In this document: one piece after another, positions 27,801 through 39,800 of the stretch
Numbering within the stretch: position 1 is the first letter of the stretch
How the letters are laid out: each line of letters begins with the position of its first letter
NCBI RefSeq assembly: GCF_000321225.1
Contig: NW_004451410.1
Location: forward strand, 404,491-468,490
Reading direction: 5' to 3'
Length of the DNA: 64,000 bases
Origin: Odobenus rosmarus divergens
Lineage: Eukaryota; Chordata; Mammalia; Carnivora; Odobenidae
Notes under the pieces: generated by a model
Told to the model about the DNA's origin: nothing
What the model saw: only the letters and a program-made list of their open reading frames with translations
Database searches by the model: none
Translations under genes and position numbers: made by a program

Positions 27801-30800
27801 CTCAATAACCAGAGGTTGGAGCTGTGCAGCAGGAAAATGCACCAAACAACAGACCTACAGATCAGGAACCCAGGCAGAAGACCCAAAGCTATGAGGAACC
27901 AAGTTTTATTCAGTAAGAAAAACCTTACTTTGTAAGGTAACAAACTCAAAAGCATTCAGGAGCTTTTCAGATAATTGTTAAAAAAATGAGTATTGAGAGC
28001 AGTCGTGAAATGAAAAGCATACTCCCCACCTGAAGACCTTCAAATTCATGGAAAGACACACCCTGTGTTAACCAAGCAAAACACATCTGCAGACCCAACT
28101 CAGCCATGGGTCTGCGTGCCTTGCAAGATATGAAAACTCACATTAGTGCAGAGAATGGGAAGCATCTTGATGCACTGGCGTCTTGCAGTAATGACACTAT
28201 CCTGCCCCCATAAATAATATTCTTCTAGGGACATAATCCTTAACCCAGAACAAATAAAGCAAATATGTAATCATGAATAATCCAATTATTTTAGCAACAG
28301 CTAAGTAATTATGCCTGTTGGCTTGTGTCTACTGATTAAAAACAGAATATCCTTGTAGCTATTCTCAGGATATTAAGATGGTATCAACTTCTAATCCTTT
28401 ACATTGACTCTACAAAAATTTAATACACCCACATATAAATACATACACAGTGGCTGAGCCTAACGTGCTCTTCTCCACAAGGTGATGGAAATGAAGATTT
28501 GCCATAACAAAAGCCAGTTCTTCCTCCCTCTGAAAAATTAATTAGAAAGAATACATTTTCAACTGGAATATTTTAATTTTTCACAAGGTCGTTGTGAAGA
28601 TTGCAGCATATTCATCTTACAAATAAATGCAGTTTCTTACAACTGTAAGATTACCACAGTACGAATGCATTACTACTGCTAATACATTATTACTATCCCA
28701 TAAGAATTACATGTCATATTGACAGCAGGACCACAATTCACCCAAATATGCAGAGCATGAAGTACCAAAAGGATTAACATCCTAGCACTTGTGAAATATC
28801 AAAATACTCTATTATACACAATTCTGAAAATATACATTGTTAGTTCCAGGTTCTTTCAAACTCTTTCCCAAAATAAGGACAACAGTGGTAAGACCTTCAC
28901 ATATACAAGATTAATTCCACAAATACTTAACATTAGTGGCATAGGTTCCTCTTGAGTACCTGCTTGACTTGGCAAAGCCAGTGGGAATGAACAGATTTAC
29001 CCACCAGGTTGAGTAGTAGCAAATGTGACTGTAGAGGAACAGACATCCATCTCTCCCCAAATTCACAGCTGACACTGACTGGTGGAGGTAATCCAGAATG
29101 TTCGATCTGAGGCACCGCTCTCCAGTAGCCAGCCAGAGGACAACTGGACTGGCCAGGGTCCTCATAACTATGTGAGCCAACACCGACTGATGAATCAAGT
29201 CAAGGAAATGCCCAGCAAGCCAACTGCTGCCTGGGCCACAAGTCACCCTCACACAGAGAGTGAGGGAGGGATAGAAAAACTGACTGCCTCAGCAGGTTGA
29301 GAAAGACAAAGTATGACGAGAGGATGATGCCGTAGATCTTGGTTCTGTCTAGCATCGTTTAGACTTGTGGACTGTTATTCTCAGCATCACATTAGTGAAC
29401 TGCTATCTTAAAACCACCACAGACCAAGGCCACAGATCTCCACACACGTGTGGTGTACAGAGAAACATCACACTGTTACGCTCTTCACTGAAGTGACTGC
29501 CCAGAAAGTAACCCCAGAGGAGGGAGCCAGCCAACAGCCTCACCCCGTGAAAAAAGAAACCTCATCTAGTGGGAAAGGAGAACTCTTTAGACACTGTCCC
29601 CTGGAGGGCAGATTACACTCAAGGCCACACGCCCGGGATCAGAAATATGTGTGGAGACTGGGTAAACACACGGTAAGAGACACTCTGGCAGACACGGGCT
29701 GTGAGAGGAGGAAGGAGCATGGACTGCTGGGAAGGAGAAAGGGGGAGACTCCCATGACACAGACGGGAGAATGCAAATAAAACCATGCAGGCAAGAACAG
29801 GTTGCCTGTCATTTTTGACAGCAGAACAGCCAAGTGGCCTCCACAGAACAGGGGGTCATTTAGCCAGGAAAATGAAGTTGTTAGAACGTAAAACAGAATG
29901 TCATTAGTGGAAAGTTGGAGGGACCTCACATTTGGTGTCATGCATCATTGCGAGTCAATGTGGAGCTGGGAGGAAGATGGCACAGAGCAGGCAGGGACTC
30001 GAACCTTACCTTCCACAGCCCCACCAGGAGGCCCGGGTGTAGACAGAAGATCCGAATGAGTCTGTCCCAGCCAATCATGGTGGATTCAGTTAAATTACTC
30101 AGGTTGTACTTTGCAATTAAAGAATGCCACCGAGGTCTTTGAACATCCATGCCAAAGGAAGGAAAGAGAAATGAGCTTTCATATCTGGAGTGTTATCAAT
30201 TCTGTCTAGTGTATCTAAAAATACTTTTGAAGAGAATGCTAATAATGTGCACCTTGCTAATAAATGGTGCATGGAGGGTCAGGGGACATAAAAACTCCTA
30301 TAAATAAAAGGAAAACGGACACACCCAAATTTCTCACCCAACTATGTTTTCCTTCCCTTCCTCCTTGCTCTTACTCTCAACTCAACAGCCCATTCAGAAG
30401 TAAGTGGAAGAATCATGAGGGTGAGAAAGAACCATCTTTTCTCCTCTTTCCCTCAGAGCCCAGCACAATGTCACCATCAAAAGTAGATTCTCATATGTAT
30501 TCCTAATCAAGGGAAATAATGCATAAGCAAAGATGAAATATTTTAAATGACAAAAAAGCAGGTGGTCTCAGTAGGCTGTCTGGAAGCAGATATAGATAGA
30601 TATATATACCTTTTAAAGTTATTAACAAGGATAACTCAGAGAGAGTGAAAATTTTAATATTAGAAAATGAATTTAAACCCAAATCCTGAGTATTGTCATG
30701 AAGGAGATCCACTGTGAACTCTGTATTAGAATTAGTGTCTAAGGGTAACAACTCAGGTGTAAGGAAACTCTGCTATTCATCATAAGAGGTAAAAACAATA

Positions 30801-33800
30801 GAATGAAACATTCTATAAGCACTATAATGGTAAACATAGATGTCTGTCATTTCCAGGGACATAGAGATAGTTTAGGAAATTATAAGGGAGATGAGATCTC
30901 AGTGGTCAATGAACATAGCTCAGCATTAGAGGCAAGTCCCTAAGGAGCTGGGGCCACATGGCATTCAAGCATTCTCCTCCAGCTCCTAAGACACCTGCTG
31001 GCAGGAGACAGGTATTCAAACGCTCACTAAGTAAAAGAATCAGAAAACTAAGGAGTTCAGCGGTGGTACTGTTTCCAAGTGGGAGCATGAGAGGGGGAGG
31101 CTTTAAGCATCAGAACCAGATCTACAGCTTCCAGACTACCCTGGTCTCTCCCTCAATTTTCAAAGGACTTTTTGTGCTGAAAACCACAGTGGTTAGGGAG
31201 AGGTGGTCGGCAAGCATGTGCGTGATGTGTGACCTAAAAATATACCCTGCATAGGTAGACTACACGGGGAGGAAGCCAAACAAAGGGTTAGGAACCTACG
31301 TCTGGCATCAAGGAAACCTTAGATCCAAAGCTAAGGTGCTCAGAAATGGTAGTCACTGCCTGTGTAGACAGACGAGGCCAGGTGGGGTGTGAAAAGCCTC
31401 CTCTCACACTCTTCAATGGGCCCAAAAGGAGAATACTCATCACCATGGCTCCAGAGCAGTTTAAACAAACCCCACAGAGAACGGGCTAAGTCCTCATGTG
31501 CATTGGACTCACAGGCCACAGAGAGAAATGAAGGCTAATGTTTACCCAACATGCTTCCCAAACTTGGAGAAGTATAGCATAAACCACAGAATGGAGAACA
31601 CTTGCAGAGGAGAAAATTTAATGAGTCTGACTAGAATGGTAAAAATTACAGGAAAAATCAAATTGCAAATTACATAAATAAGGCTTTCGCTGCTCTTGAG
31701 AAACCTCTCATGGAGGAAACAAAAATACCCAAATAACAATCACCAAGTTTCTCTTTTGCTGTCACACAAATGCATATGGGGTTTGTACTTCTGCACAATA
31801 AAGGCATTTGCTCTCCAACTTGCAATAAAAGAGCCCATCATAACAGATTCCTAAAAAACACTTTTAGTGTCTGTTCTCCACAGCTTATCAAATGCTGGCT
31901 GAAGTCTACTTAGTTTTAATGGAAATAAATTACACTAAATTTTCCCAATAAATTCTAGCACTTCTCTCACTGTGCAGTATCTAGTATTCCTGACCTGGAT
32001 GGCAGTTTTCAGGAGCAAAATATCTTTAACTGAGATTTATAATTCAACACTATCCACTTCGTCTTCCATGACTATCTTAATTGATGTTAATAATGTTGTC
32101 CTGATGCCTATAAATAATATTTCATGATATGCCAAGTAACATATTGTTCAGTCAAATTAGTACAGAGATGGTGGACTGATTTTCCAAACATCATTTCAAA
32201 TACTACATTAGAAAAATCTGGTGTCTATCATGATACCATATGAAATTTCAGGGATTTATCCAAATAAAGTTACCATTTAAAAAAGTAAACATGCTTCTAA
32301 AATATCTTCAGTAATATAATCAGGGAAAATTATTCACATGTTATTCTTCATAGCATTAAGGTTATTTTCAGAATATAGTGAGACCTGGCTTTATCATCAC
32401 TAAGAAGCCCAATGCGCTCACATTCCCAGCACAACAAGTAGAAACCTAATCACTGAAACAATCCTCAAAGAATCAGCCCCAGAGAGGAGAAGCTAAAACA
32501 AGGTCCTGGGTTACAGAGTTGCAAAAATGTGTCCGCGTCCAGGGAAGCCATGAAAGAATGCTGTCGCACCATGACAACACCTCCATCCCAAGGTCACATG
32601 TGACCTGTGAGAGAAACCAGGGGTGGAACCCCAGCACACAGGCTGGTAGGAACAATGATGTGGTAAATGCCATGGCAACGTCAAAGGATGCTGGGCAGCG
32701 AAGGAGGCAGTCGAGGGCAGGCAATCGACCCTGGACAAGGTAGCTGCAACCTCTGTACCTCTACGTCTGCCGTGCCTTTTATGTAGGTGCACTCACTTGC
32801 TCAGGAGGTCAGGACGCTACAGCAGGTAGCGAGAAAGTGACTAATGAGCAGAAGAGTGAGCCGGAGAGACTTGCAATGCATATGGACGCAGCACAGAGCT
32901 CCTGAGGACAGAGCCCCTAAGTAAGGACTCCATGCACATCAGCAAGGTGACACACATGGATCTGACTGATGCACTTGACAGTGAAACCTTCTGATCTTCT
33001 TCACAGCAGCCGTGCATGCTAAATACTCCTTGCCATCATCACCACCCCCCTTCCACACTTGGGAAAGCTGAGGCATAGAGAGACTAAGCTACTTGCACAA
33101 GATCACACATCCCCGTCAGTTCAACAGAAAGGAGCATAAACATAAGATTTATTACCTTATGGCCTAATGTTTAAACTATGATTACTGTACCACTTACTAA
33201 AGAAGATATAATAGTTGTATAAATCTTTGTGTTAAAATGGTTAAAACTAAAAAGCTCAAAAGGTTAGCCATCAATCACCTAGGAATTTTGTTAATTAGAA
33301 TACTCTTCTCTGTTATAGACAACCAAGGTATGAGGAACCTAAATTTAGATCTAATCATAAATGTTATAAATCCATTCTTTTTCTATTCTATAGTGATCCA
33401 GGATGCAAGAGAAGTCTTTAAGATGCAATCAAATTAAAATACGCTGATGGTATTTTTAAATTACAAGAATAATGGCAACTAGTATTTATACATAAGATGT
33501 TCTCACCCAAAGGTTCTGTTGAATTAGTACTTACCCATTTTTGGAGGGGGTTTTAGACCGGTCCATAAAAACTGGCATCACACCACACAAATCTAAGGTT
33601 GACAACGTGGCTAACTGTGGCCAATTTTTGCCATACCACATAATCGTCACTGATGAATCATTTATGGAAAGGTCAACGTGCTCCATGATGTACTCTTTTC
33701 CATTTTTTTCTTTCAGTATAATTACCCAACCTAAACCAGATATTCTGCAGAAAGAAAAGCTAAAAATGATTGCCTCATTGCAGAAAAAAAAATGCTAAGG

Positions 33801-36800
33801 TCAATTTTACATATCATCTCTAAAGTACCTAGGTCCTAAAAAGTCAAAGTTGAAGTTCTCAGAAGGTGCCTGACATAAGTTTTTTGTTCATCAATGGTCC
33901 TCTCTACAGAGCGTCTCTCTTCACCTCACGAACATTCATTGAACACCTACCATGTTCTCGGAACTAGCAATACACAGACAAGACCAAGTTCTGCCCAGAA
34001 GGAAGGATGCTCTGGATGCTATTGCTTTACTACACTAGGTTATTTCTGCTTTTCATAAAAACTTCAGACCATTTATATGGAATAAGGAAATACTATACAG
34101 CTAGCAGATGCACAGGAACACACGAATATATCAAGACCGTCCCTCACAGTATAACCTGCACATACATCCTTATACACACAATACCCTGAGCTTACACCAT
34201 CCTTCTTTTTACAGTGAAGTGCACATAAATGTTAAATGGGGCCCTCAAGTAACCACATGCGCATGGCTCAAGAGGGTGCTGTGTACCTGAGTGCCTCTTT
34301 GGTTTTGACTGGAAGGCCTGTGTAAGGGTTGACAGGCTGGAGAACCTGAGCTAGCGCTGCTTTTACAGATGTTCTTTGTTTTGTGATATATTCTTTCTTC
34401 CAATATCCAGCTTCTTTATCCTCAACCGACAGTAAGTTCATAGATACAGCAGTCGTCTCTGCTGAGTTAACTTTCCAGTTAGATCTTTTAGGTGAAAATG
34501 CAGTTGAATAGATTCTGATCCAAATAAAACTGGGGGAGAAGAGGAACTACGTTAACTAAGACACATTGTCATGCCCCTGCAGTAGCAATATATTACCTTA
34601 GAGATGCATGATCTCTTTAAATAGCCCGAGTCCATGAATAAATCAAACTGAATATTTACAGTCGCTCATGTGTTAAAGTGAACTGCAGTTTGAGGTGTTT
34701 CAGATTCATCAACCCCAGAAACACGTACTAAAAGGAAAAGCTTGTTTCCCAGGGTCAAGTTAAAATGAGTGATCTCATGGTATGTGGCATCATCCAAACC
34801 ACTGCCATCCTACAGCAATAATGGAATAACAGATTATAGAAAAATAACAAGAAACATACAAGGTGATTCCTATTGTGTTATTTTAAGTATATACATTTTT
34901 AAAGGATTGGAAAGGAACCATATATACAGGCATACACGGAGAAATGTCAGCAGCAATGGAATGGTATATTATTTTTGATTTCTATGTTTTAATTTTTCCA
35001 CAAGGAACACATTATGCTTGCACAAAGACAAGAAAGTGAAAAAATTCACTGCATAATGAATGAAAAAAATGAAGAAAAAAATAACAGTTAGTATTTTTTG
35101 AGCACTGTGTTAAGCATAATTTGAGCCCTTTATAAACGTTAACTACTTTAATCATCAACAAACCCACGAAGTAGCTACTATTATTGTCCCCACAGAACTG
35201 AAAATGTAATGAGGCCCCAGTGCAAAGATCTGGCCCAGGCCAGTCTGTGTAAGTCGAGGAAACGGTAGGCCCAGGGTTGCACCCACGCAGCCTCAACCAG
35301 AGCCCACCCCCCCACCCCCTGGGCTTCTCAGCCTCTTCAGTAGCACAGAAATCAACTTGAGGAAACCAAGAAATTTAACCAAATGCAGAGAGCCCATCAG
35401 CCACCAAGTTGACTCCAAATTCAGCTCTGAGCCACAGCCTGTGTGTCCCTCATGCCCATCACGCCCCGAGGCCCAGGAGAAGTCACAGGAACAGTGGCAA
35501 TGAGCAGCTGAACGGAGCCCAAGGCACCTCTCTCCCAGCCACTGCTCTCCTTCAGGGGAAGAAAGAAGCTTCTCTTGGGGGAAACTGAGGTGGGGCTAAA
35601 ATCAATCTCCTACAGTGGAAGGTGAGCTTTACATAAATAAATGTAATGATGTGCTAATTTATGTCTCCACATTTCTGTGTAGTTCAGTGTGGGATGAGCT
35701 AGCCAGTGGCCAAGAGGCAGCGGGGAGAAGGCACGCCCCACGCTCCGCAGGTGAGCCCGCGCTCTGTCAGCTGGTCGTCACCCCAGAGCAAGGGGCACCT
35801 CGCAGACATTCCACTTGCACATGGGTCTCCCTGATGCAGGCAGTACACGGACTTCCCAACAGACTCACCCACAATCCGACCCCTACCAACACTCTTGCTA
35901 GTAAGCACTCTGAAATCATTTCTCACCCCACACAATCCTTTCACACCAAGTTTTCTGCCCTCAGGTATTTATTTTCTCAGTTCAGAAACGTCTGGCCTTT
36001 CATACGTGAGCTAAGAGTTGCAAAATGATGATGAGTTGAGTCCATGTAGGTAAATCTGACACTGTTTTGCCAAAATCCCTTGAGTAGGCACTTTTAAAAA
36101 CTCCCTTTACATAAAAGCTTGTTCGTATTTTCTTCAATTTATTTTACTCATCATTTTACTCCACAGAAGTGTTCCCAAATTTCTCACGGGGCACCACAGA
36201 ACTGCAGCTGAGTCTATTCCTGCCCATGCACCAGTGCTTCCAAACTACTAGAGCAAACACTGGGGGGAAGGGGAAGCAGAGCATGAACCCCAAACCCCAC
36301 ACACCTTCAGTTAGAACTACACCTAATGTCTGTAGGAAGAACCACTTTCACACACTTCAGCTTACCGTATTTACCACAAGTGAAGCCTAAAAAGAACATT
36401 TGATAGAATTAAAATCCTGTGCAGATTGTTCCGCTTGATTATTTATAAAATACAAATGTCAAGTATAAGATGCTTCTAACAAGTACTTAAAACCCAAACA
36501 CAGTCATTTCTTGATCACCAATCCTGTTAAAAAACTAAGGTGGATTTGAGGACAAGGGCATAGTTAGCTATTCTGACTACCAGTCAGGCACAGACAAACT
36601 TCAAACAAGTTGTTGACAAAATGGGGCCAATTTAATGTTCTGATGAATAGTGTTAATATGCCCTTTATGAAATCTAACTATAAAACCAGACAATGACTCT
36701 TAAAAATAAAATTCAACATATGCAGGGGTGCCTAGGTGGCTCAGTCGGTTGAGCACATCTTTTTTTTTTAAAGATTTTACTTATTTACTTGACAGAGAGA

Positions 36801-39800
36801 GAGAGAGAGAGAGAGAGAGCACAAGCAGGAGGAGTGGCAGGAGCACCTGACTCTCCATTTCGGCTCTGGTCATGGTCTTGGGGGCCGTGGAATTGAGCCC
36901 CTTGTCAGGCTCCATGTTCAGGGTAGAGTCAGCTTAAGATTCTCTCCTTCTCCCCCACTCACCCGCTCATCCTTGTGCACACATTCACTCTCTCTCTTTA
37001 AAATAAATAAAATCTTTAAATAAAAAATAAAATAAAATGCAATGTACGCAATTAAAATATTTCTTATAACAAGAAAACAAACACAAGGGTAATTTAATCA
37101 GAAGCTCAGATTTTTAAAGGACAACTCCCAAGAAAGTGGGATGGGCACATAATTAATAATAAAAGTATGCAAGGAACATTACTAGAGGTATGGCCCCAAA
37201 TCCACTGGAAGGCCCAGTGCCTGCACCATCTGGGCCTGTGAAGGTCAGTGGGGAGAGGTGATATTTAGAGAAACTAAGCAATTTATAATTTGTCAGCTTA
37301 TTGAGTAATTGGAGCTGTATCCTTAAACAAAGTAAGAACCCTTCAAAGAGCTATAATTTGGATATTTAATTGACGTCTTTCATGAAAAATGCCTCACTGC
37401 ACTTTGCTTTAGTGAATGTCTTCACCTCTTACTAAGAGTCATTAAGAAAGAGACACAAAAATTGTTCTACATCCATTCTAGTACTGTCAAGAACGTGTGT
37501 ATTTCCCTTGAACCCACACTGAACCCACTTGTGTGCGTACTGACACAGACAAGAGTTATATTCTTCCATACAGGAGACAACAGTTGCACCAATAGTAAGT
37601 TTGATCTTCTTCAGTTCATGCAAAGATATTCCTTTTTTTTTAAACACGTAAATGCAAATCACTGGAAATATCCATTTGACCACTTAAAGCATTAGACATA
37701 TTACATCTATTCTAAAAACACTTTCAAAAGTAATTCTTTTAAGTTTAAAAAAAAATGGTTAAAACGGTCTCACTAGTTTTCATGACTTCCATCAAAACGC
37801 CATCAAGAGACAAGAGAGAGATTTGGTTTTCTCCTTACTTGTCATTGGCCAGATGATAAAAGCGCCTATTCACACATCCAGCACACAGCAGGGTCACAGC
37901 ATCCAAGTAGGAAAAGATCTTCAGCAAGATTTCTGAAGGCATCCTGTGAGAGGGGAAGAAATCAGAGAAGCGGGCAAGCATTGGAGCTAAAAGTTACCGA
38001 GAAAACAACAGGTGTTCACTTCCAAACAGAAGGTGACCAGCACCCCTCCTGTACGAGAGGCAAACTGTACCGTTAACTTCCACTGGTTTCTCAACTGAAA
38101 TGTCTGTCACAATCCTCATGACCTAAACGAATCCAGAGACCCAAGGTTACGGGAAGCTAACATCCTTGGCATGTTATTCATATTCACACACTGTGAATCC
38201 ACAGGCAGGATTTCCCTACCTCCCTCATGAAAGTATGCATCATTCTTCAGGGAGATAAAAGGAAGTAAGAGAAAAAGAATGCGTTCTTAGCTATTCATTA
38301 AAAAATAACACAGAATCCTCCTCCTCCTCAAAAAAAAAAAAGGAACTGGAATAGGAAATATCCACTTATTTTTCACCTAACCCATACCACTCTCACGCAC
38401 CCTCTTCCTGCATGTCCTCACACTTGAAACCTTCCTCTGGGGCTTTAAGGAGACACCAAGCCCCATAAGATTTTCTGAACTCTCTTTTCCTTTCTCATTT
38501 ATGGCCTAAATAAATGACATTGAGCTGGATTCTCAATACCCCATGTATTTCTATGATCTTACACTTTTACAAAACAACTATCAGAATCTGAAAGTGTCCA
38601 GAAAGCCTTACCAATGTGAGGAAGTCAGGAATGGGCACGTTTGGGCAGGTTGGGACCTAAGGCTGGAAGAAAGTAAGCCAGAGAAGACGGGGGGGGGGGG
38701 GGCCTGGAGATAGAGAACTGAGGCAGTAAAACGCTTTGGCCAATTTAAAATGGCTCACCCCTGCTCTCCACTTGTGCCTTTAACGATTTTAAATTTTAAA
38801 TTAAAATTAAAAATTAAAAAATCAGGTTATCAAATGTTTCCATAGGGAAATAATCAGTCCCAAGATTCTAATAATACTGAGAAAGAATGAAGTAGATCCT
38901 CAGAGAAAAGATGATGAATGCAAGACAGGCCTGATCCGTGTCACTAGTCGAAGCTACCCCTGCTCAGATCCGTCAGAGATATTTAACCAAAGACTCCCTG
39001 ACTGTTTAAACTAGCGGTTTTGCTCAGGGATTAATTAAATCCCTCCTGCCAAATGAAATTCCTTACGTTCAGAGTCAATAAATTCGATGCTTTTAGTGAC
39101 AAAAGGTTGCTAATGCAGAGATGGTACAGTTGCAAGAAAGCACATTTTGTGACCGTTTGGGTTACCCATTGCACATAGTTTTCATATTTTGATTCAACTG
39201 TTTCACAAAAATTCAGAGTTATTATTTTTTTAAATAATTCAAAAAAATGTAGAGTTGGGCTTAAAGAAAACATTTCAGAAAGGTATCTGGCAAATCTTAT
39301 CCAGGAAGAATTATTTAATTGGACTAAAATCCTATTCAAAGGCCATTAGAGACGTTCACCCTCCTACCCAGCAGACCAACATAATAAAAAGGGGGGGGCT
39401 CTCCCTGTACTTCTCTAGCAAAAGCAGAAAAACCCCACTTTATAGTTAGAACAGTGAAGATCAAAGACATTCCTAATTATCGTTCATGAGGTTTCCTCAA
39501 AGCCAGTACTATCACTGTCCACACCCACACTGGATCACTTTGTGTGGGATTCTAATTATTTCAGACTGCAGCGGATGGAAGTGGGGGAGGATGGGGAGGG
39601 AGACGGGGCAAGTGAGAGACAGGACCGTCCTGGAAGCTGAAAGGGGCAGGGCACAGTCTCCGGCACAGAGAAGGTCCTCGAGTATTGGATGGAGGGATGA
39701 ACTGAATCAGTATTCCTTCTACTTCCCGAATCAGATTATTGCATGACAGATCGTGTTCTCAGACTACAGGGTTTAAAACTTAAATTGCTGTCCTTAATTC

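Larger units (their letters stand above)
34530..37838. other. FBXO15 intron 3
   Basis: About 3.3 kb. Contains an antisense MIR (35.08-35.29 kb) and a rearranged CAN SINE (36.7-37.0 kb). The plus-strand frame at 35615-36028 (137 codons) has no domain, so I reject it as a gene. Confidence 0.7.
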
